Source: Bradysia coprophila
Lineage: Eukaryota; Arthropoda; Insecta; Diptera; Sciaridae
NCBI RefSeq assembly: GCF_014529535.1
Contig: NC_050736.1
Coordinates: 4,216,001 to 4,280,000, forward strand
DNA length: 64,000 nt
Reading direction: 5' to 3'
The translations under genes were made by a program, and so were the position numbers. Below are positions 25,443 to 37,757 of the stretch, piece after piece (the stretch's first letter is position 1; every line of letters begins with the position of its first letter). The notes beneath the pieces are model-generated. The model searched no databases. It was not told the origin of the DNA and saw only the letters and a program-made list of their open reading frames with translations.

Positions 25443-27904
25443 TTACTGATCGTTCTCTGGACTCGTCGGGGCATTGTCTGGATCATTCAGAGGATTTTTA
25501 GCATCAGTGTCCGTATTAGTGTCACGCCGTTCTCGAATATTTTCTGGAGAATCACGACGAATTCGTTTTCGCGACTGTATCGCATCCTGCAAGTCTTGTT
25601 GTAACTTGGCCAATTCTCGTTGTTTTTCGAGTTGTTTATATTTGGTTCGAGTTTCAGCTGCTTAAGATATGTATCAATGGTTAATACGTGCACATTTTTG
25701 ACCAATAAACAAACCTTGTCCACGCTTCGGTTTGGTCGACGCAAGTCCATGAGTTCGTAACTTTGGTCCCAATAGATCACGCTGATATTCTGGTATATCG
25801 TGCTGGCGTTTTCTTATCGCACCAAATTTTTGATAATCCTCAATATCTCTACGTCTTTGTTCGTCTATGTCTACTCTCGTAGCTGTTGCTTCTGGTGTTG
25901 AAAGAGTAAATCAAAACCTCTTCAATTCTTTTATGAAATATTTACCTGAACTGTGTGGCATTGGTATTGTTTGATCAGGAAGTCGCACTGTTCTAACATT
26001 GTCTTGAAATGGATTGACAGTGCGAACTTCTGCACGTCGACGTTTACCAAGCTCTTCATATTCTTTTAGAACACGAGCTGTCTTTTGATCTCTTTCTGCA
26101 ATCATTTCTTTCGATTGTGTAGTTCTTGCTTCACTAGTTGTCACCCTGGTCGTTTAGAGTTAACAAAAATGTGATTTGAGATTTGCTTTATGTTCTTACT
26201 GGTTGTTGTCAGAGTCATTGGGACGTCTTATCTTACGTGAAGTAAAAGCTTCTTGCAATTGCTGTCTCATCATATCTACCGTCCTCTGTTTTTCAAGTTC
26301 TTGAAATTTAGATGGCGTTGCAGTTACAGTCGAGGGAACCTTATGATCCGGTAATTTTGGTCCCTTCAAGTCACTTTGATATTCTGGAAGGTCATACAAT
26401 CTCTTCCTTATTGCTCCAAATTTTTGATAATTCTCCACATCTCTGCGGCGTTGATCGTCCACATCTACCCTTGCAGTCGGTCCCCGGATTTCTATTTTAA
26501 CAAAACATTAAAAAACAATTGGTAAACAAATAACGGCAACAACAACGGGACTGTGGGGGTCCAATAGTTTGAGGCGGAAGAGTTATCGTTCTAACTCTTT
26601 CTTCAAACGGATTTACGCTTTGCACTGCATCACGACGACTTTGGCCTAGTTCTTCATACTGCCTTAAAGTAGTTGCTACACGTCGATCTCGATCTTCGAT
26701 ATTTCGTCTTCGTTCATCTGAATCTCTATTTTGTTGTCGAGGGTTGTTCGATCTGCAGAGTAGGTAATGAGCATCATAATAATATGTCGTCGATTAATAT
26801 ACCGATCATTATCAGATTGATTGTTAGGATTCGTGTTGATCAAAGACAATGCCTTCTTCATTTGTAGTCTCAATTCGTCCATCCTCTTCTGCTGTGCAAG
26901 CTCCTTGTAGATAGACTTTGTATTGTCTACGCAAGCATAGGACAAAATGACGAAATTTGTAAGATTTAGAAACGCTTTCGTAACCTTTTGTCTTCGCTCG
27001 TGACGTAATGGGGAGTTCATGCTCAGGTAATTTTGGTCCCTTTAAGTCACGCTGAAATTCTGGTAGGTCATGCAACCGTTTCCTAATTGCACCGAATTTC
27101 TGGTATTCTTCTATATCTCTTCGACGCTGTTCGTCAAGGTCAACCCTCTGAGCTGTAGTTTCGTGCGTTCCTATAGGTTAATCAACCATTAAAATGGAAA
27201 CCTTAACAAACAGTAATTTTGTGCACAACGAGACTGTGGCTGTCCAATAGTTTGAGGCGGAAGTGTTATTGTTCTAACTGGTGGGTCGAACGGGTTAATG
27301 CTTTGTACGGCGGCACGTCGATCATCTCCATGTTTTTCAAATTGCTTTAAAACATTTGCTGTCCTTTGATCCCTTTCTTCAATATTTTTTTTACGTTCAA
27401 GTAGCAGTCGCTTCTGTTCGGGTGATGGTGAGGGTATGGGTGGCATTGCTTGAATTTTATATGTTGCTTTAATCGCAGAATAGTTCACATAAACAAAAGT
27501 CGTTTACCCAGATGCGGCTCTAGAAGTAGATTTTCCCACTTCCGTAATTTGCTCAACACAATAATTGCTATTAACTCGGATCTCAATGCCTTTGCCACCT
27601 CGGCATACACCAACAAATCATTAAGCTTTTCAGCCATCTGTTCTCTACTTTCAGGTTCCAGATACTTGAATCTTCTTATAATTTCCTCTGACGAGAAAAG
27701 GCAAATTTATTATCTACAATCTTCAACTAATACCAGGTCAATGGTAATACCTTCCCTAATCTTCGGTTCAAATGGTAAGTCTTCATGGACTCTACTTTTT
27801 TGGTATTTGCTTGGTATGGGAATCCTGTTTTTAGCCATGAGTAAATGAATGCCCTTGATTGCTTGAATGCATTTTGCCTTTTTCCTAGCAAAGTCTTCTT
27901 CCAT
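25443..27904 (-). CDS. Uncharacterised protein with three tandem charged modules
   Basis: Not recognised. Ten exons on the minus strand: 27904-27751, 27687-27508, 27448-27230, 27170-26985, 26926-26803, 26752-26547, 26491-26200, 26145-25946, 25891-25715, 25657-25443. All nine introns are 50-63 nt and every phase joins, giving 650 residues. After a unique N-terminus (1-111), a module of about 170 residues occurs three times (112-287, 288-453, 454-about 630). Each has part A (ERDQRTANVLKQFEKHG, NPF, then R-T-I-T-L-P-P-Q-T-I), part B (RRRDIEEYQKFGAIRKR, GPKLP) and part C (KELAQQKRMDELRLQMKKAL-like helix). It is rich in Arg, Glu, Lys and Gln; no signal peptide or membrane segment is seen. Modules 1 and 3 split B from C with an intron, module 2 does not. 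The start of exon 3 could be 27466. A further 5' exon cannot be excluded. Confidence 0.85.
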
Positions 27905-28130
27905 CTCAACAATAAATGAAAATTGGTCTTAAAGCGATACTTTTAACAATTTTGAAACAAATTTGTCGTTAAAAGATTTGAAAGATTTGTGAAAGATTTA
28001 CTTCATAGAAACATTGATGTAAAATTGATTTTTCATCATTTTTCAATCAATAATTACTCATTATGTCTCTATTGGGTTCATTCATCATTTGAAAACTAAA
28101 AAAAAAACCATTTTTCATATCTAGGACCCG

Positions 28131-28146
28131 AAAAGTGCGCACTTTT
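28131..28146. repeat. Perfect 16 bp palindrome
   Basis: AAAAGTGCGCACTTTT, just outside the hairpin at 28164-28288. Confidence 0.6.
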
Positions 28147-28163
28147 TTCCGTCCAATATGAAA

Positions 28164-28288
28164 AATACTATTCGTACCACGGACTAAAAGTCTTTTTTAG
28201 CGTATTCGATTCCTCGCCTTCGGCTCTGTCTGGAAACTTCTCACACGCTAAAAAAGACTTTTAGTCCTAGGTACGAAATGTACTATTC
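28164..28288. repeat. 125 bp hairpin with CGCCTTCGG tip
   Basis: The left arm AATACTATTCGTACC then GGACTAAAAGTCTTTTTTAG pairs with the right arm CTAAAAAAGACTTTTAGTCC then GGTACGAAATGTACTATT. The tip contains CTCGCCTTCGGCTC (28213-28226), the complement of a 14-mer in the hairpin at 23077-23183. Confidence 0.85.
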
Positions 28289-31200
28289 CATTGACCGAAA
28301 TCCTCGAAGGTTTATTCGGCGCTACATTCGATGGAAAAATGATTTTTCATCATTTTGATGCTTTTCATCAGTTTTTTTTTTGCTTACCCACGTAATTTAT
28401 GAACGATCTCATATAAACTTCAATGAAATTCTCACACGTATTTTTTGCGCCCCTTCTACATATTACTCCGACTACGGCTCCGGAAAAGCTACTATAGAGA
28501 GAATAAAGCCTACATTCCAACTCATTTTGACAAGTCCTGCAAGTCAGTTTCATTGTTTTAGCACTCTCAATTCCTCTCAATCGCATAACAGTTCACAGTC
28601 TGCGAAAATAGAATCAAAAGGGAGAAAGGTAACGTGCGCGGTTTTGATTTTATGAAGAACGAGGGATAATGTAACCGACGATAAGAACTCAAAACCAGTA
28701 TAATATATACACCGGTGTATTTCGGTCGGCTGTATTGCAAAAAAAAAAGCATATTTTGACGAAGAAAATTCGTAAAAAAACATCGCGTTGATTTCGTCTG
28801 AGACATTGTGTGGTTTGTGGAAAATTGAAAACGTGGTTCTAGAAGGCGGTTTGAGTGTTATTTGAATAGAAAACCAAAAGTTTGCTGCAATATTAGGTGT
28901 ACGACTATATATTATGTGGCTATGCATATACTTATATACAGATCAGTATTTCGCATATATTAAGTCTCAGACATAAATAATGGTTTACGATGCGCTAAGT
29001 AATACACTTATGTAAATGATGATAGATTTTGGCGCAATTTTGAAATTTGATTAGAACATTATTGATGGTGATAAATAGATTGATAAATAGATAAGAATTT
29101 TATGAAAATGTGGCAATTGTGGAATTTATAACCAAAGTTAAAATTTACATTGTTTCGAGAACTGCAACCGAATTATTTAATTGATTTAAGTGAAACTAAA
29201 AATTATTTCATTTTGTGCCAAAAATGATAGAATCGAAGTGGCGACAAGTAAAGGTATGTAAAACAGTCATTTACAAAAAACAAAATTGTGTGATCAAGTA
29301 ATACTACAGTTGCGATTGTAAGGCTTAAATAGAAAATATCTTCTAAAAACCTTCTAACGTGTTGTCAGTGAGTGATATCATAGACATGTCTCTAGTGTTA
29401 CTACTAATGTTGCCTGTAAATGGTATGCTTTATTGGCATTTCTGCTCCACTTTAAAACGTTTCACAAACTACCACGGAAAAAACACTCAAGACTCTATAA
29501 TGTGAGAAATTATCTTTCACCAACATTCAGTCATTATTCTTTTCCTCGCTACTATATTGAAATAGGCAAACTTTTCACAGAATCCTATCTAGTATAATTG
29601 ATGCATTTGTACCATCAATTTATTTCCCATTAATTTAGTGTCAAATCGTCTTCTAATGGATTTGTGAAGGGCTTGGTCTAAAAGACACAAATTTCAATTA
29701 ACGCCTCGAAAGATCCAACTGGGTGCTCTTTCGTCCGTTCAGCATCAGTACATAAATGCACAATAAGAAAAATAATAATAAATAAAACACAAAATACAGT
29801 AGAAAGGGCGTTCTCTAAAAAAAACCCTGACACATGAATTTCATATTCGCATTCACGCAGACAAAAACACCAGCATCTCACAATAAATTTTCAGTAAAGT
29901 TGTCCTCGCTTATGTACAATTTTAAGATACAGTGCATAAAATGCTCAAAAAATAAAATATTGATCACGTATCCAAAGCAACACTATTATTGTTGTGGAGG
30001 CGAGCTCTTTAAACAGAACAGCCAATTGCATAAGAATATCGGCGCACTCTGTCCTTGCTTTGCCATTTTCCATAACGTCTACTATTCGTCTCAGGTGAAT
30101 ACGCTTTGTATAGCAATATTCTTGTTGTTTATATACCAAAAACTCATTCCACATTGTTATGTTTTGCTTTTATATGCAACTTATTGTTTATGTACAACAA
30201 ACTTGGTGCGGCAAAATTTTACAAGACTCAGCTGCATTTATCCCGTCAACCAATCGCTTTCATGTACTATGTGGATTAAGAATGTTGCAGAGGAGACGGG
30301 ATTATACTGTACTAGTTGTGGTACGTTGTACATATATGCACTCATTTTACTTATTTACAAAATGAGAGACTATGAAAAAAAAACACGTAGAGTATCCCAG
30401 CCAGGCATTTCTTGAATATAAATTCAAAAGAAAAACCTTCTTTAGCAAAATTGCACATAGACAATTCTACTCCAAATGTATATAGCAACAAAATAAAAAC
30501 AAAACTAAAAACAGTATACGACGACTAGACCATGCACCACAAGAGACACAACATCTTCGTCGATTATATATCAAATACTGAATTGGAAAAACCTTCCACC
30601 CAGCCAGCATATACACATTCGAATCGTTTTCTCAATGTAAATGCTTCTCTGCGAGTATATAAAACAATTTTTGCTGTTTTCTTTGATAAGGAAACTCTAC
30701 TGGCTGATGTGTACCGATAGAGAGGCTGGAAAGCGCATGGAAGTTTGGAAAACTGGGCGGTAACGAAAATTTTCCGAAAACGCTTACACAAAAAATTATA
30801 TTAAAATAAACTCCGTTATATTTTTGCAAGATTATTATATAAACAATGTTAAATAAATAATTTTTTGGCGGGCAAAACGTACCTTTCGACTATATAACAT
30901 AAACAATGTGAAAAATCATTACGAACGGAATGTATAAACGGAACGGTTTACACCAAGTAATTTTTCATTAGCTTGAATAAATTTTTGAACTTTATGCAAC
31001 TTTGGTTATTTGTTGCTAAATAGTTTAATTAATTTTTTTTAAATGCATTCGACTTTGTTCTTCAACGACAAAATTTCTAAAATTCACTTTTGCCTGAATT
31101 TGTTGTTGGTTTAAGGTTTATGACGTTGCGGTAACGTGTTATCCACTCACATCACGGTGGGAAAGTCAAGTGAACTTAGACATGGGTCATTGGTTTTTTT

Positions 31201-31662
31201 TAACTTGTTATCTTGCACACTTGGAATTCGATTGTGATATACACTGGGTTTTTTATCGTTCCAATGGTTTGATAAAATATCGATTTTTAATCGAAAGAAA
31301 ATTTGAACCTAAACTAAGGTCGAAGTCGAATACATTAGTGTGAATTGGAAATTTTAATCACCTGCAAGAACTCATTCGCAAATAGTCTCTTACGAACGCT
31401 ATCATACGTTATTTATCGAACGAGTTCAGGAATAAGCAACAACATCTGGCTGTTAATGTGATCTTGAAAAGACTTAGAGCAAATGAAGTAATAGACCCAA
31501 TTAATTGATATTCTTGCCGCCTGTGACATGTTACCGTTCATAATTATTTCAAATCGTTTACTGGGTTTTCGTTAAACTGTAATGAGTAATGAGTTTCACG
31601 GAGAATTCTTCCATTCCAAGATTGGATATCTTGCAGACGGATGACTATTGGCATGGGATAAC

Positions 31663-31861
31663 TTGGCACACGGTGCTAAAACAACGCATTTTTCAACTAC
31701 GTAAAAGGTAAACTCGCACACGATTTTTCGCTACCAAAATTTTGTAAAAGGAGTCATTAAGTCGATGACATGGCTAAAAAGCATTTGCAGCAATAAACTT
31801 GCGTGTGCGAGTTCACCTTTTACGTAGTTTAAAAGAGCGTTCTTTTGGCACTGTGTGCCAG
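31663..31861. mobile_element. 199 bp terminal-inverted-repeat element
   Basis: The left arm starts TTGGCACACGGTGC and the right arm ends GCACTGTGTGCCAGA; the inner arms AACTACGTAAAAGGT and ACTCGCACACG are repeated as complements near 31802-31831. Arms are about 60 bp and the centre about 75 bp; there is no coding frame. No target duplication is certain. Confidence 0.8.
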
Positions 31862-32822
31862 ATTTCCCGATGCCGACTATTTATTGATGAAAGGTTAAAG
31901 AAAATCAGGAGATTAGAAAATTGGTGAAATCGATAGTCAAAATGCAGTGTACCATTTACACCATTTGTATCATTTTCTACTGATATCTGAGAAGTAGAGA
32001 CTTTAAATAAAAAAGGCAAAGGTTCAGCAAAGGTTATGTTAGAATGGCCATACTTCGAATTTTGGCGATTCCTGAAGGGCCTCTTGCATTTTTATATGAA
32101 AGGAGAGACCTATTTTAATTTTACGGGCTTTTTCCCGATTTCCCCGAATTGCCTATTGGTAACAAGTTCGGCACTGGTTCAGTGCCTTGACAGGTCCCGA
32201 AAATTATTTCGTTTATGTAGCTGAAATGATTGAAGTTGTTTCTGAGGTATGTAGTCGGTTGAGACGTTAACATTAAGGACGATGGATATTTAATTAATTT
32301 AATTCTAAATTGTAGAAGAATTGTTGGGTTGTGGCCTAGAAAGTCTACACTCTTGGTTGTCATTTCTCAAAATGATTTTAATCAAATTTTAAAATTTTAA
32401 AACTAACTAACATCCTTCCCTTTCAACCACCATGACAAATTGATCGATTTTTGAAGTGGAAGGAGTATCTCTTCATATAAATATACTATTTATTACTTTG
32501 GTTATTGGATTATATTATAAGGAGAAAACATGAATTCCAAGGGAAGCCCCACTATTTGTTTATGATTCAAATGTTTTCTCCTCAATTCTACAAATGGAAA
32601 GCACTACTGAGCCTTTCAAATAATCACTTGTTGAGGATGACAAAGAAATCACTGTGCTTTGGCTAGAAAATGGGAAATACAACAGAAGTAGCAAATTGAA
32701 TACAACAATAATTCGCTTCCCATGCCGAAAATGCTGATAGAAAAGATCTTTGGCTTATTTCGAAATTAAACTTTAATTTTAAACTTTCACAGACGAAAAA
32801 CATATCACGTATAAAAACATCG

Positions 32823-32955
32823 AATCTGTTACTTCTTTTGATATGCACATTTTCCACAGAATGGTTACATGAGTCTTAACATGAATTTTTACTAAATAAG
32901 ATCGAACGTATCTGAGCTCTTCGCTGTTGTTTTACCTGTCGACAACAGATGAATA
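32823..32955 (+). repeat. Dispersed TATCGATA repeat, degenerate copy
   Basis: Starts AATCTGTTACTTCTTTT and ends GTCGACAACAGATGAATAG, matching the ends of the copies at 61149 and 63742. Confidence 0.55.
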
Positions 32956-34492
32956 GCCGTCCGTATTCCAAACGTTGAGTATATCTTCTTTTGCTCTATC
33001 CACAATTAAGGGTCAACAATAGTGTTTGACTACAACCAGTTTGTCATTATTATTTGTGAATCAGCTGGTTCATCTGAACTTAAAATTTTAGAATATTTGC
33101 AATTATGAATAGTGCAGTGACATTTTGTATTTGTCATTTATCAGAATAACTTCATGAAAATAAACGATATTCATAAGATAGTCATGTAAATACGAATTTT
33201 CTTCGTTGTCTTCCACCCATTTCCAAACTCCATCTCCATAACATAATAATAAAAATAAAACAAAAATATTCAATTTTATCATCCAATATACATGTCGTTA
33301 TACCTTACCGATTCATTTTATCTTATCAGGTAGTTTGTATTCCGTTGCAAAATCTAACATTCTTAAAGAAGAAAAAAAATGAACGATCTGAAAGGTGTGA
33401 ATATATACCTAGGAAAAACATGTTTTATAGTCTTGGAAAATATGCTCCCGACCATATTCGCACTTTTGTTCTTTTCTTTTGGCTCCTTTTCGTTTTCCTT
33501 TTTTTTGAATGTCTACAATAATAATATACACAATATTTTACCCTTGGGGTGCTTAAAAAATGGCACTCATAAAATATAAAATAACGAGCACCTGAAAATT
33601 GGCACTCATAGATTTTTATTAATATGTCATTTTCGAATGAGAATAAGATGTAACAAATATGTTGGGGCGTCGTCGTCGTTGGTTTTTGTCGTTGTATGTA
33701 GTAAATAGGAGAGATTTCAAGTGTTTCTAGTACATTCGCAGTTTCGTACGAAGTACAGTGGGCAATTAGCCTTAGTTTGCCATTTGCAACACCTGCAATT
33801 CTTATCGAGGAGCATGGAAATCCGAGGCATAGCCGATGTAAATAAAAACACGAAAACGATACTTTTCGTTTTTATCCCGAGGTATGAAGTGGATATAACC
33901 TGTTTAGGGCGTCGAAAGTAGTGCTTGAAACATGATTAGTACTTATTTGTCTATACCTAGAGATATCCAATCCATACAAACCATTGGTTGTGTCCTTAAA
34001 CAACATATCTTGAATAAATCTTAAACTATTTTATTTTATTTATTGAAGGTAAAATTAGTAAAATCGGTAAAACAGGTCCAGTCGAAAAAGTTTTTTTCAT
34101 TAAAAAGGAAATGAAAGAGATTGCCTATACCAAACAAGAAATGAAATTTGGATAACTGGATCACATGCTACAGCTTGGAGTGAGGCCAAATCGTTCATTG
34201 CATGTGAATTTAGTAGACCTGATTCGTTTCTAATGAGTTTTCGTTTATTTGAAACGTGGAGGAAGTTAGTAAAGAAAAAGAAACTAAAAACTTCACTTCG
34301 TTTAGGGCTCAGCACTTTTGTTTTCCAAAAATATAGTACTTTATCATCATTTTTGTTAACTGAACCGAATCGACGATTTAGGATCAGTTCAGTGATTCTA
34401 TAATTGCACCAAAATTCCTCACGAGTACTTGTGTGAGTCTCTGATTTCATTTTTTCTTCCAAACCACTCATATATGTATTCGTTCGTCTTTA

Positions 34493-34707
34493 CTAGAACC
34501 CAGGGACTATTTTTGAGAAATTTTGAGAAATTTGAGAAATTATTGAGAAATTCTTTGAGAAATCTTTGAGAAATTTTTGAGAATTTTTTTATATTTTTGA
34601 GAAATTTGAGAATTTAGAGAAATTTGAGAAATTTTTGAGAAATTTTTTGAGAAATATTTGAGAAATTTTGAGAAACTCGATTTCTCAAAATAGTCCCTGC
34701 TAGAACC
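34493..34707. mobile_element. hAT-type MITE with exact 8 bp target duplication
   Basis: The element 34501-34699 begins CAGGGACTATTTTTGAGAAA, and its other end complemented reads CAGGGACTATTTTGAGAAA. It is flanked on both sides by CTAGAACC (34493-34500 and 34700-34707). A CAGGG terminus with an 8 bp duplication is the hallmark of the hAT superfamily. The interior is a tandem run of GAGAAATTTTT-like units of 9-14 bp and codes for nothing. The exact duplication and long matching termini suggest a fairly young insertion. Confidence 0.9.
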
Positions 34708-35388
34708 TGCTTCATTCTAAATCTTGTAACGCTTTGAAAGCAAAGGAAAATTTAAAGCACAATTTTTAGCAAGGCCTACTAACTATCTGCACTAGGATGC
34801 ACTATCTAACCCCTTAAAATTACCATGTAAATGCTTCACAACCACACTTTTTTCTACAACGATAAAAGTAAGCTGGTGTAACTACTTGGTTCCACCTTAT
34901 AAATAAGTAAGAGTACCAATGGACTCTGAACCATTCTTTCATTTTATCTTTAAAAAATACATTAGCTGGATTCCAAACGCGCTACAATTAATTAAAAACG
35001 ACTGAAAAAAAACAATAAAACAATAATACAATTGTTTTAAAACGAATACAACAAAAAACATCTAGGCTAGTACATTAGACCTATTTTGTTCATCGGTGCA
35101 CCAGATCTCATGAATTTCATTCTTCATTAAAGAAAACACAAATTTCGAAAATCAAATCGTCGCATAAATAAAACAGATTTTTTTACGAGAATAACTTATG
35201 GGTCATTAGGTCGGTATTGTCCATCTATATAGATGTATACAAACTTGACCTCAGGAATTTTATTCCTCGTTGATTGAATCCGATTTTGTTCATAATTACT
35301 CATGTGATTATGTGTTACATTTCACATAAAACCGATCATAGTGCACTTCAAGACATATTTTCTGGCGTAAGACCCTTGACTAAACCAC

Positions 35389-35503
35389 AGAGTTGTAGTA
35401 GAGAGATGACATGGTGTCGTTGTCATTTTTAAACATGTTTGTATAATCATGTAATATTTGGGTGCCGATTAGCATCAGCTTGTCATCTCTCGAGTACAAC
35501 TCT
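35389..35503. repeat. 115 bp inverted repeat
   Basis: AGAGTTGTAGTAGAGAGATG at left and CATCTCTCGAGTACAACTCT at right pair with few mismatches over about 23 bp; the central 70 bp are unpaired. Confidence 0.65.
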
Positions 35504-36213
35504 ATGAAGAATATCAATGGGATTAAGACAAACACTACAATAACAAAACAAAAAAAAAAACAGAGTTTAACTAAACCTGCAACGTATTTCTAAGACTATA
35601 CACTGTCATGCACTTATCATATAAAAGGTTGAAAGCTGTACGAATTACAGATTAATTGGTTCACAAAAAGCGCAAACCTACCAAATAAACAGTTAATAAA
35701 ATATTTCCCAAAATACTTGGTTGCGTTTCCTCTGATGCCACACTTAAAAAGTCAATGTGAATTTGATGTTTAAGTTTCGACCTCACTAACCCTCTTTTCT
35801 ATGTTATTACCTCCATTAAATTATGTTATATTGTGCGTTTAAACGAACACTCCGCACTGAGCCATACACACTGTCGGGTGTTTTTTTTTTCATTCTTTTG
35901 CTTCACGCAGCAGGCATTTTCCCCATGATACTTCCCTTTATGCAGTTAAACATTTTCATTTTTTTAGGCTTATTTTGATGAAAAACGTGAGAGGTTAAAC
36001 GAAACTTATTCGAAATGATATTCCATTAGTGCGTTGCTTTTTGGTACAAATAACGATGAAATTGCAAATATGGAAATAAAGTGGTTAAAGCTTTTATGCG
36101 AACCGAAGTGATGTTTTCAATTAATTTGTAAGTATTTTGATATTTATTGAATTAATCAATGGAACCACTTGAAAAAGAACAACATTATGTTGAATGGTCT
36201 GCTTGTCACATAC

Positions 36214-36425
36214 ATCTGTTATCGATAACGAGGACAAAAATAATGACAAGATCTGGCATGGCAGAGTAAAAGTAACCCAGACTTCCTCATTTGACGTTTC
36301 AATAATGAACCGCTCCTGCCAGGTTTACTTTTACTCTGCCGTGGATCTGGGTAACATGGGCCTTTATATAGTAAAAAAATAAATGTTAAAAATTGAAGTA
36401 CAAGTTTTGTAATCAACCAATTAAT
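36214..36425 (-). repeat. Dispersed TATCGATA repeat, with internal inverted repeat
   Basis: Starts ATCTGTTATCGATAACGAGG, with the perfect palindrome GTTATCGATAAC at 36218-36229. Later AAAATTGAAGTACAAG is shared with the copy at 58016-58215. Inside lies a 100 bp inverted repeat (36249-36348) with arms GGCAGAGTAAAAGTAA and TTACTTTTACTCTGCC. Confidence 0.6.
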
Positions 36426-37372
36426 AGCACATAACGTCCGACGTCTCAAATTTTTATTATTTTTTATTCTTCTTCGGGTCGGGCCATATAATACAGTTCA
36501 AAAAACTTTATTTCTTCAACTTTAAAATTTTTTATTGACCACCCTGTATTTTCTACAGGGTGACTTTTGAGGGAACTTCTGTCCGAAATTTAATTATCTA
36601 ACGAAAAGTCGAAGAAACAATATTTTTTGCATTGATATCTGAGGCATAAATGCTAAAATCTGCGGAAAAATGAGAAAAAATCGATTTTTTACAATTTCGG
36701 ACCACCCTGTATTTTCTGCGAATTAACTTGTATGGAGACTTTTGTGCAGAATTCAAGACTCTGACGAATTGCCGAAGAAACTATAATTTAATTTTTAGTA
36801 CTTTCCGTAATTTTTGAGGTTAGGATGCCCATAACCCGAGAATGACCAAAAATCAAGCCTATCACCCAAACTATATTACTTACTTATATTACTTATATAC
36901 AAGTATTAATAACGTCCCCACTCGTCAAAATCAGAAGTAGAAGCACGTAAAATTCCTTTCGAAATATGGACAGAAAATAGTGTTAACTGATAAACATTGG
37001 CCTTAGAGTTAGAGCAAATAAATTTGAGGAATATAAGGTGGAAATAATAGAATCGCAAGCATTTTCCAATCTTATCTTGCACTCACTCATACAAAAGGTA
37101 ATTCAATTTCTAAGTATATACGTAGCCATGTCCGTTCAAGGACACGATTTTAGAATCTGGAAAAATATACGAAATGCGAAATTACGTTTGGTTTCGATTA
37201 CTTCTTATTAGCGACATTACATTAATTAATTGGTTTTACCGTACTTTTGATATTACAAGAATGCATGAGCGGGTAATGGCACACGTTCATCATCGTAAGT
37301 CTTTCATACGTGGCATATATATCAGGAGTTTTACTATCCGATCTGGTACTTCATTTCAAGAAAGTGGATTTA

Positions 37373-37472
37373 AATCTATTACTTCATTTTTTAACACCAT
37401 TTTTACTTTATACTCCGGATTAATCTGAGCCTGTCGTTTATTATTGAGTTCGTTATCGATAACAGATGAATG
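37373..37472 (+). repeat. Dispersed TATCGATA repeat
   Basis: Starts AATCTATTACTTCATTTTT and ends GTTATCGATAACAGATGAAT; the palindrome is at 37452-37463. It is a short copy of the family. Confidence 0.6.
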
Positions 37473-37644
37473 CTCTCAAACAATGGAACATGCTTGAACC
37501 GGCTTCAAACTTGAGTTTGTATAACTTCTAAAACACTGCTAAAAACTGAAATATTTTTCGAGAAATCCGTGCACGGTTTTAGGTATGATACAGTTTCAAC
37601 AATATCTATACAGATCGAATAATTTTGAAATTAGAAATTAGAAA

Positions 37645-37757
37645 TATCATCTGATATCGACGATGACGACGAATATAATGCTTTACACATATTAGTTATT
37701 AGCAATGGTAAAATAAACGAGAATCTATGCTAAAACAAATAAAGTAAAAGATTTTGT
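37645..37757 (-). repeat. Dispersed TATCGATA repeat, inverted copy
   Basis: Reads ATCATCTGATATCGACGATG, then GACGACGAA, and ends AAAGTAAAAGATTTTGT, the complement of the AATCTTTTACTTT end of the family. Confidence 0.55.

Noticed and set aside
29834..30415. Open frame of 193 residues (+)
   Set aside because: Longest frame in the desert, but rich in Cys, Tyr, Leu and Ile as expected from AT-rich chance sequence; no domain, signal peptide or splice partner. Left out as a gene.
34100..34471. Open frame of 123 residues (-)
   Set aside because: No recognisable motif, includes a homopolymer Phe run, and no supporting splice or promoter context.
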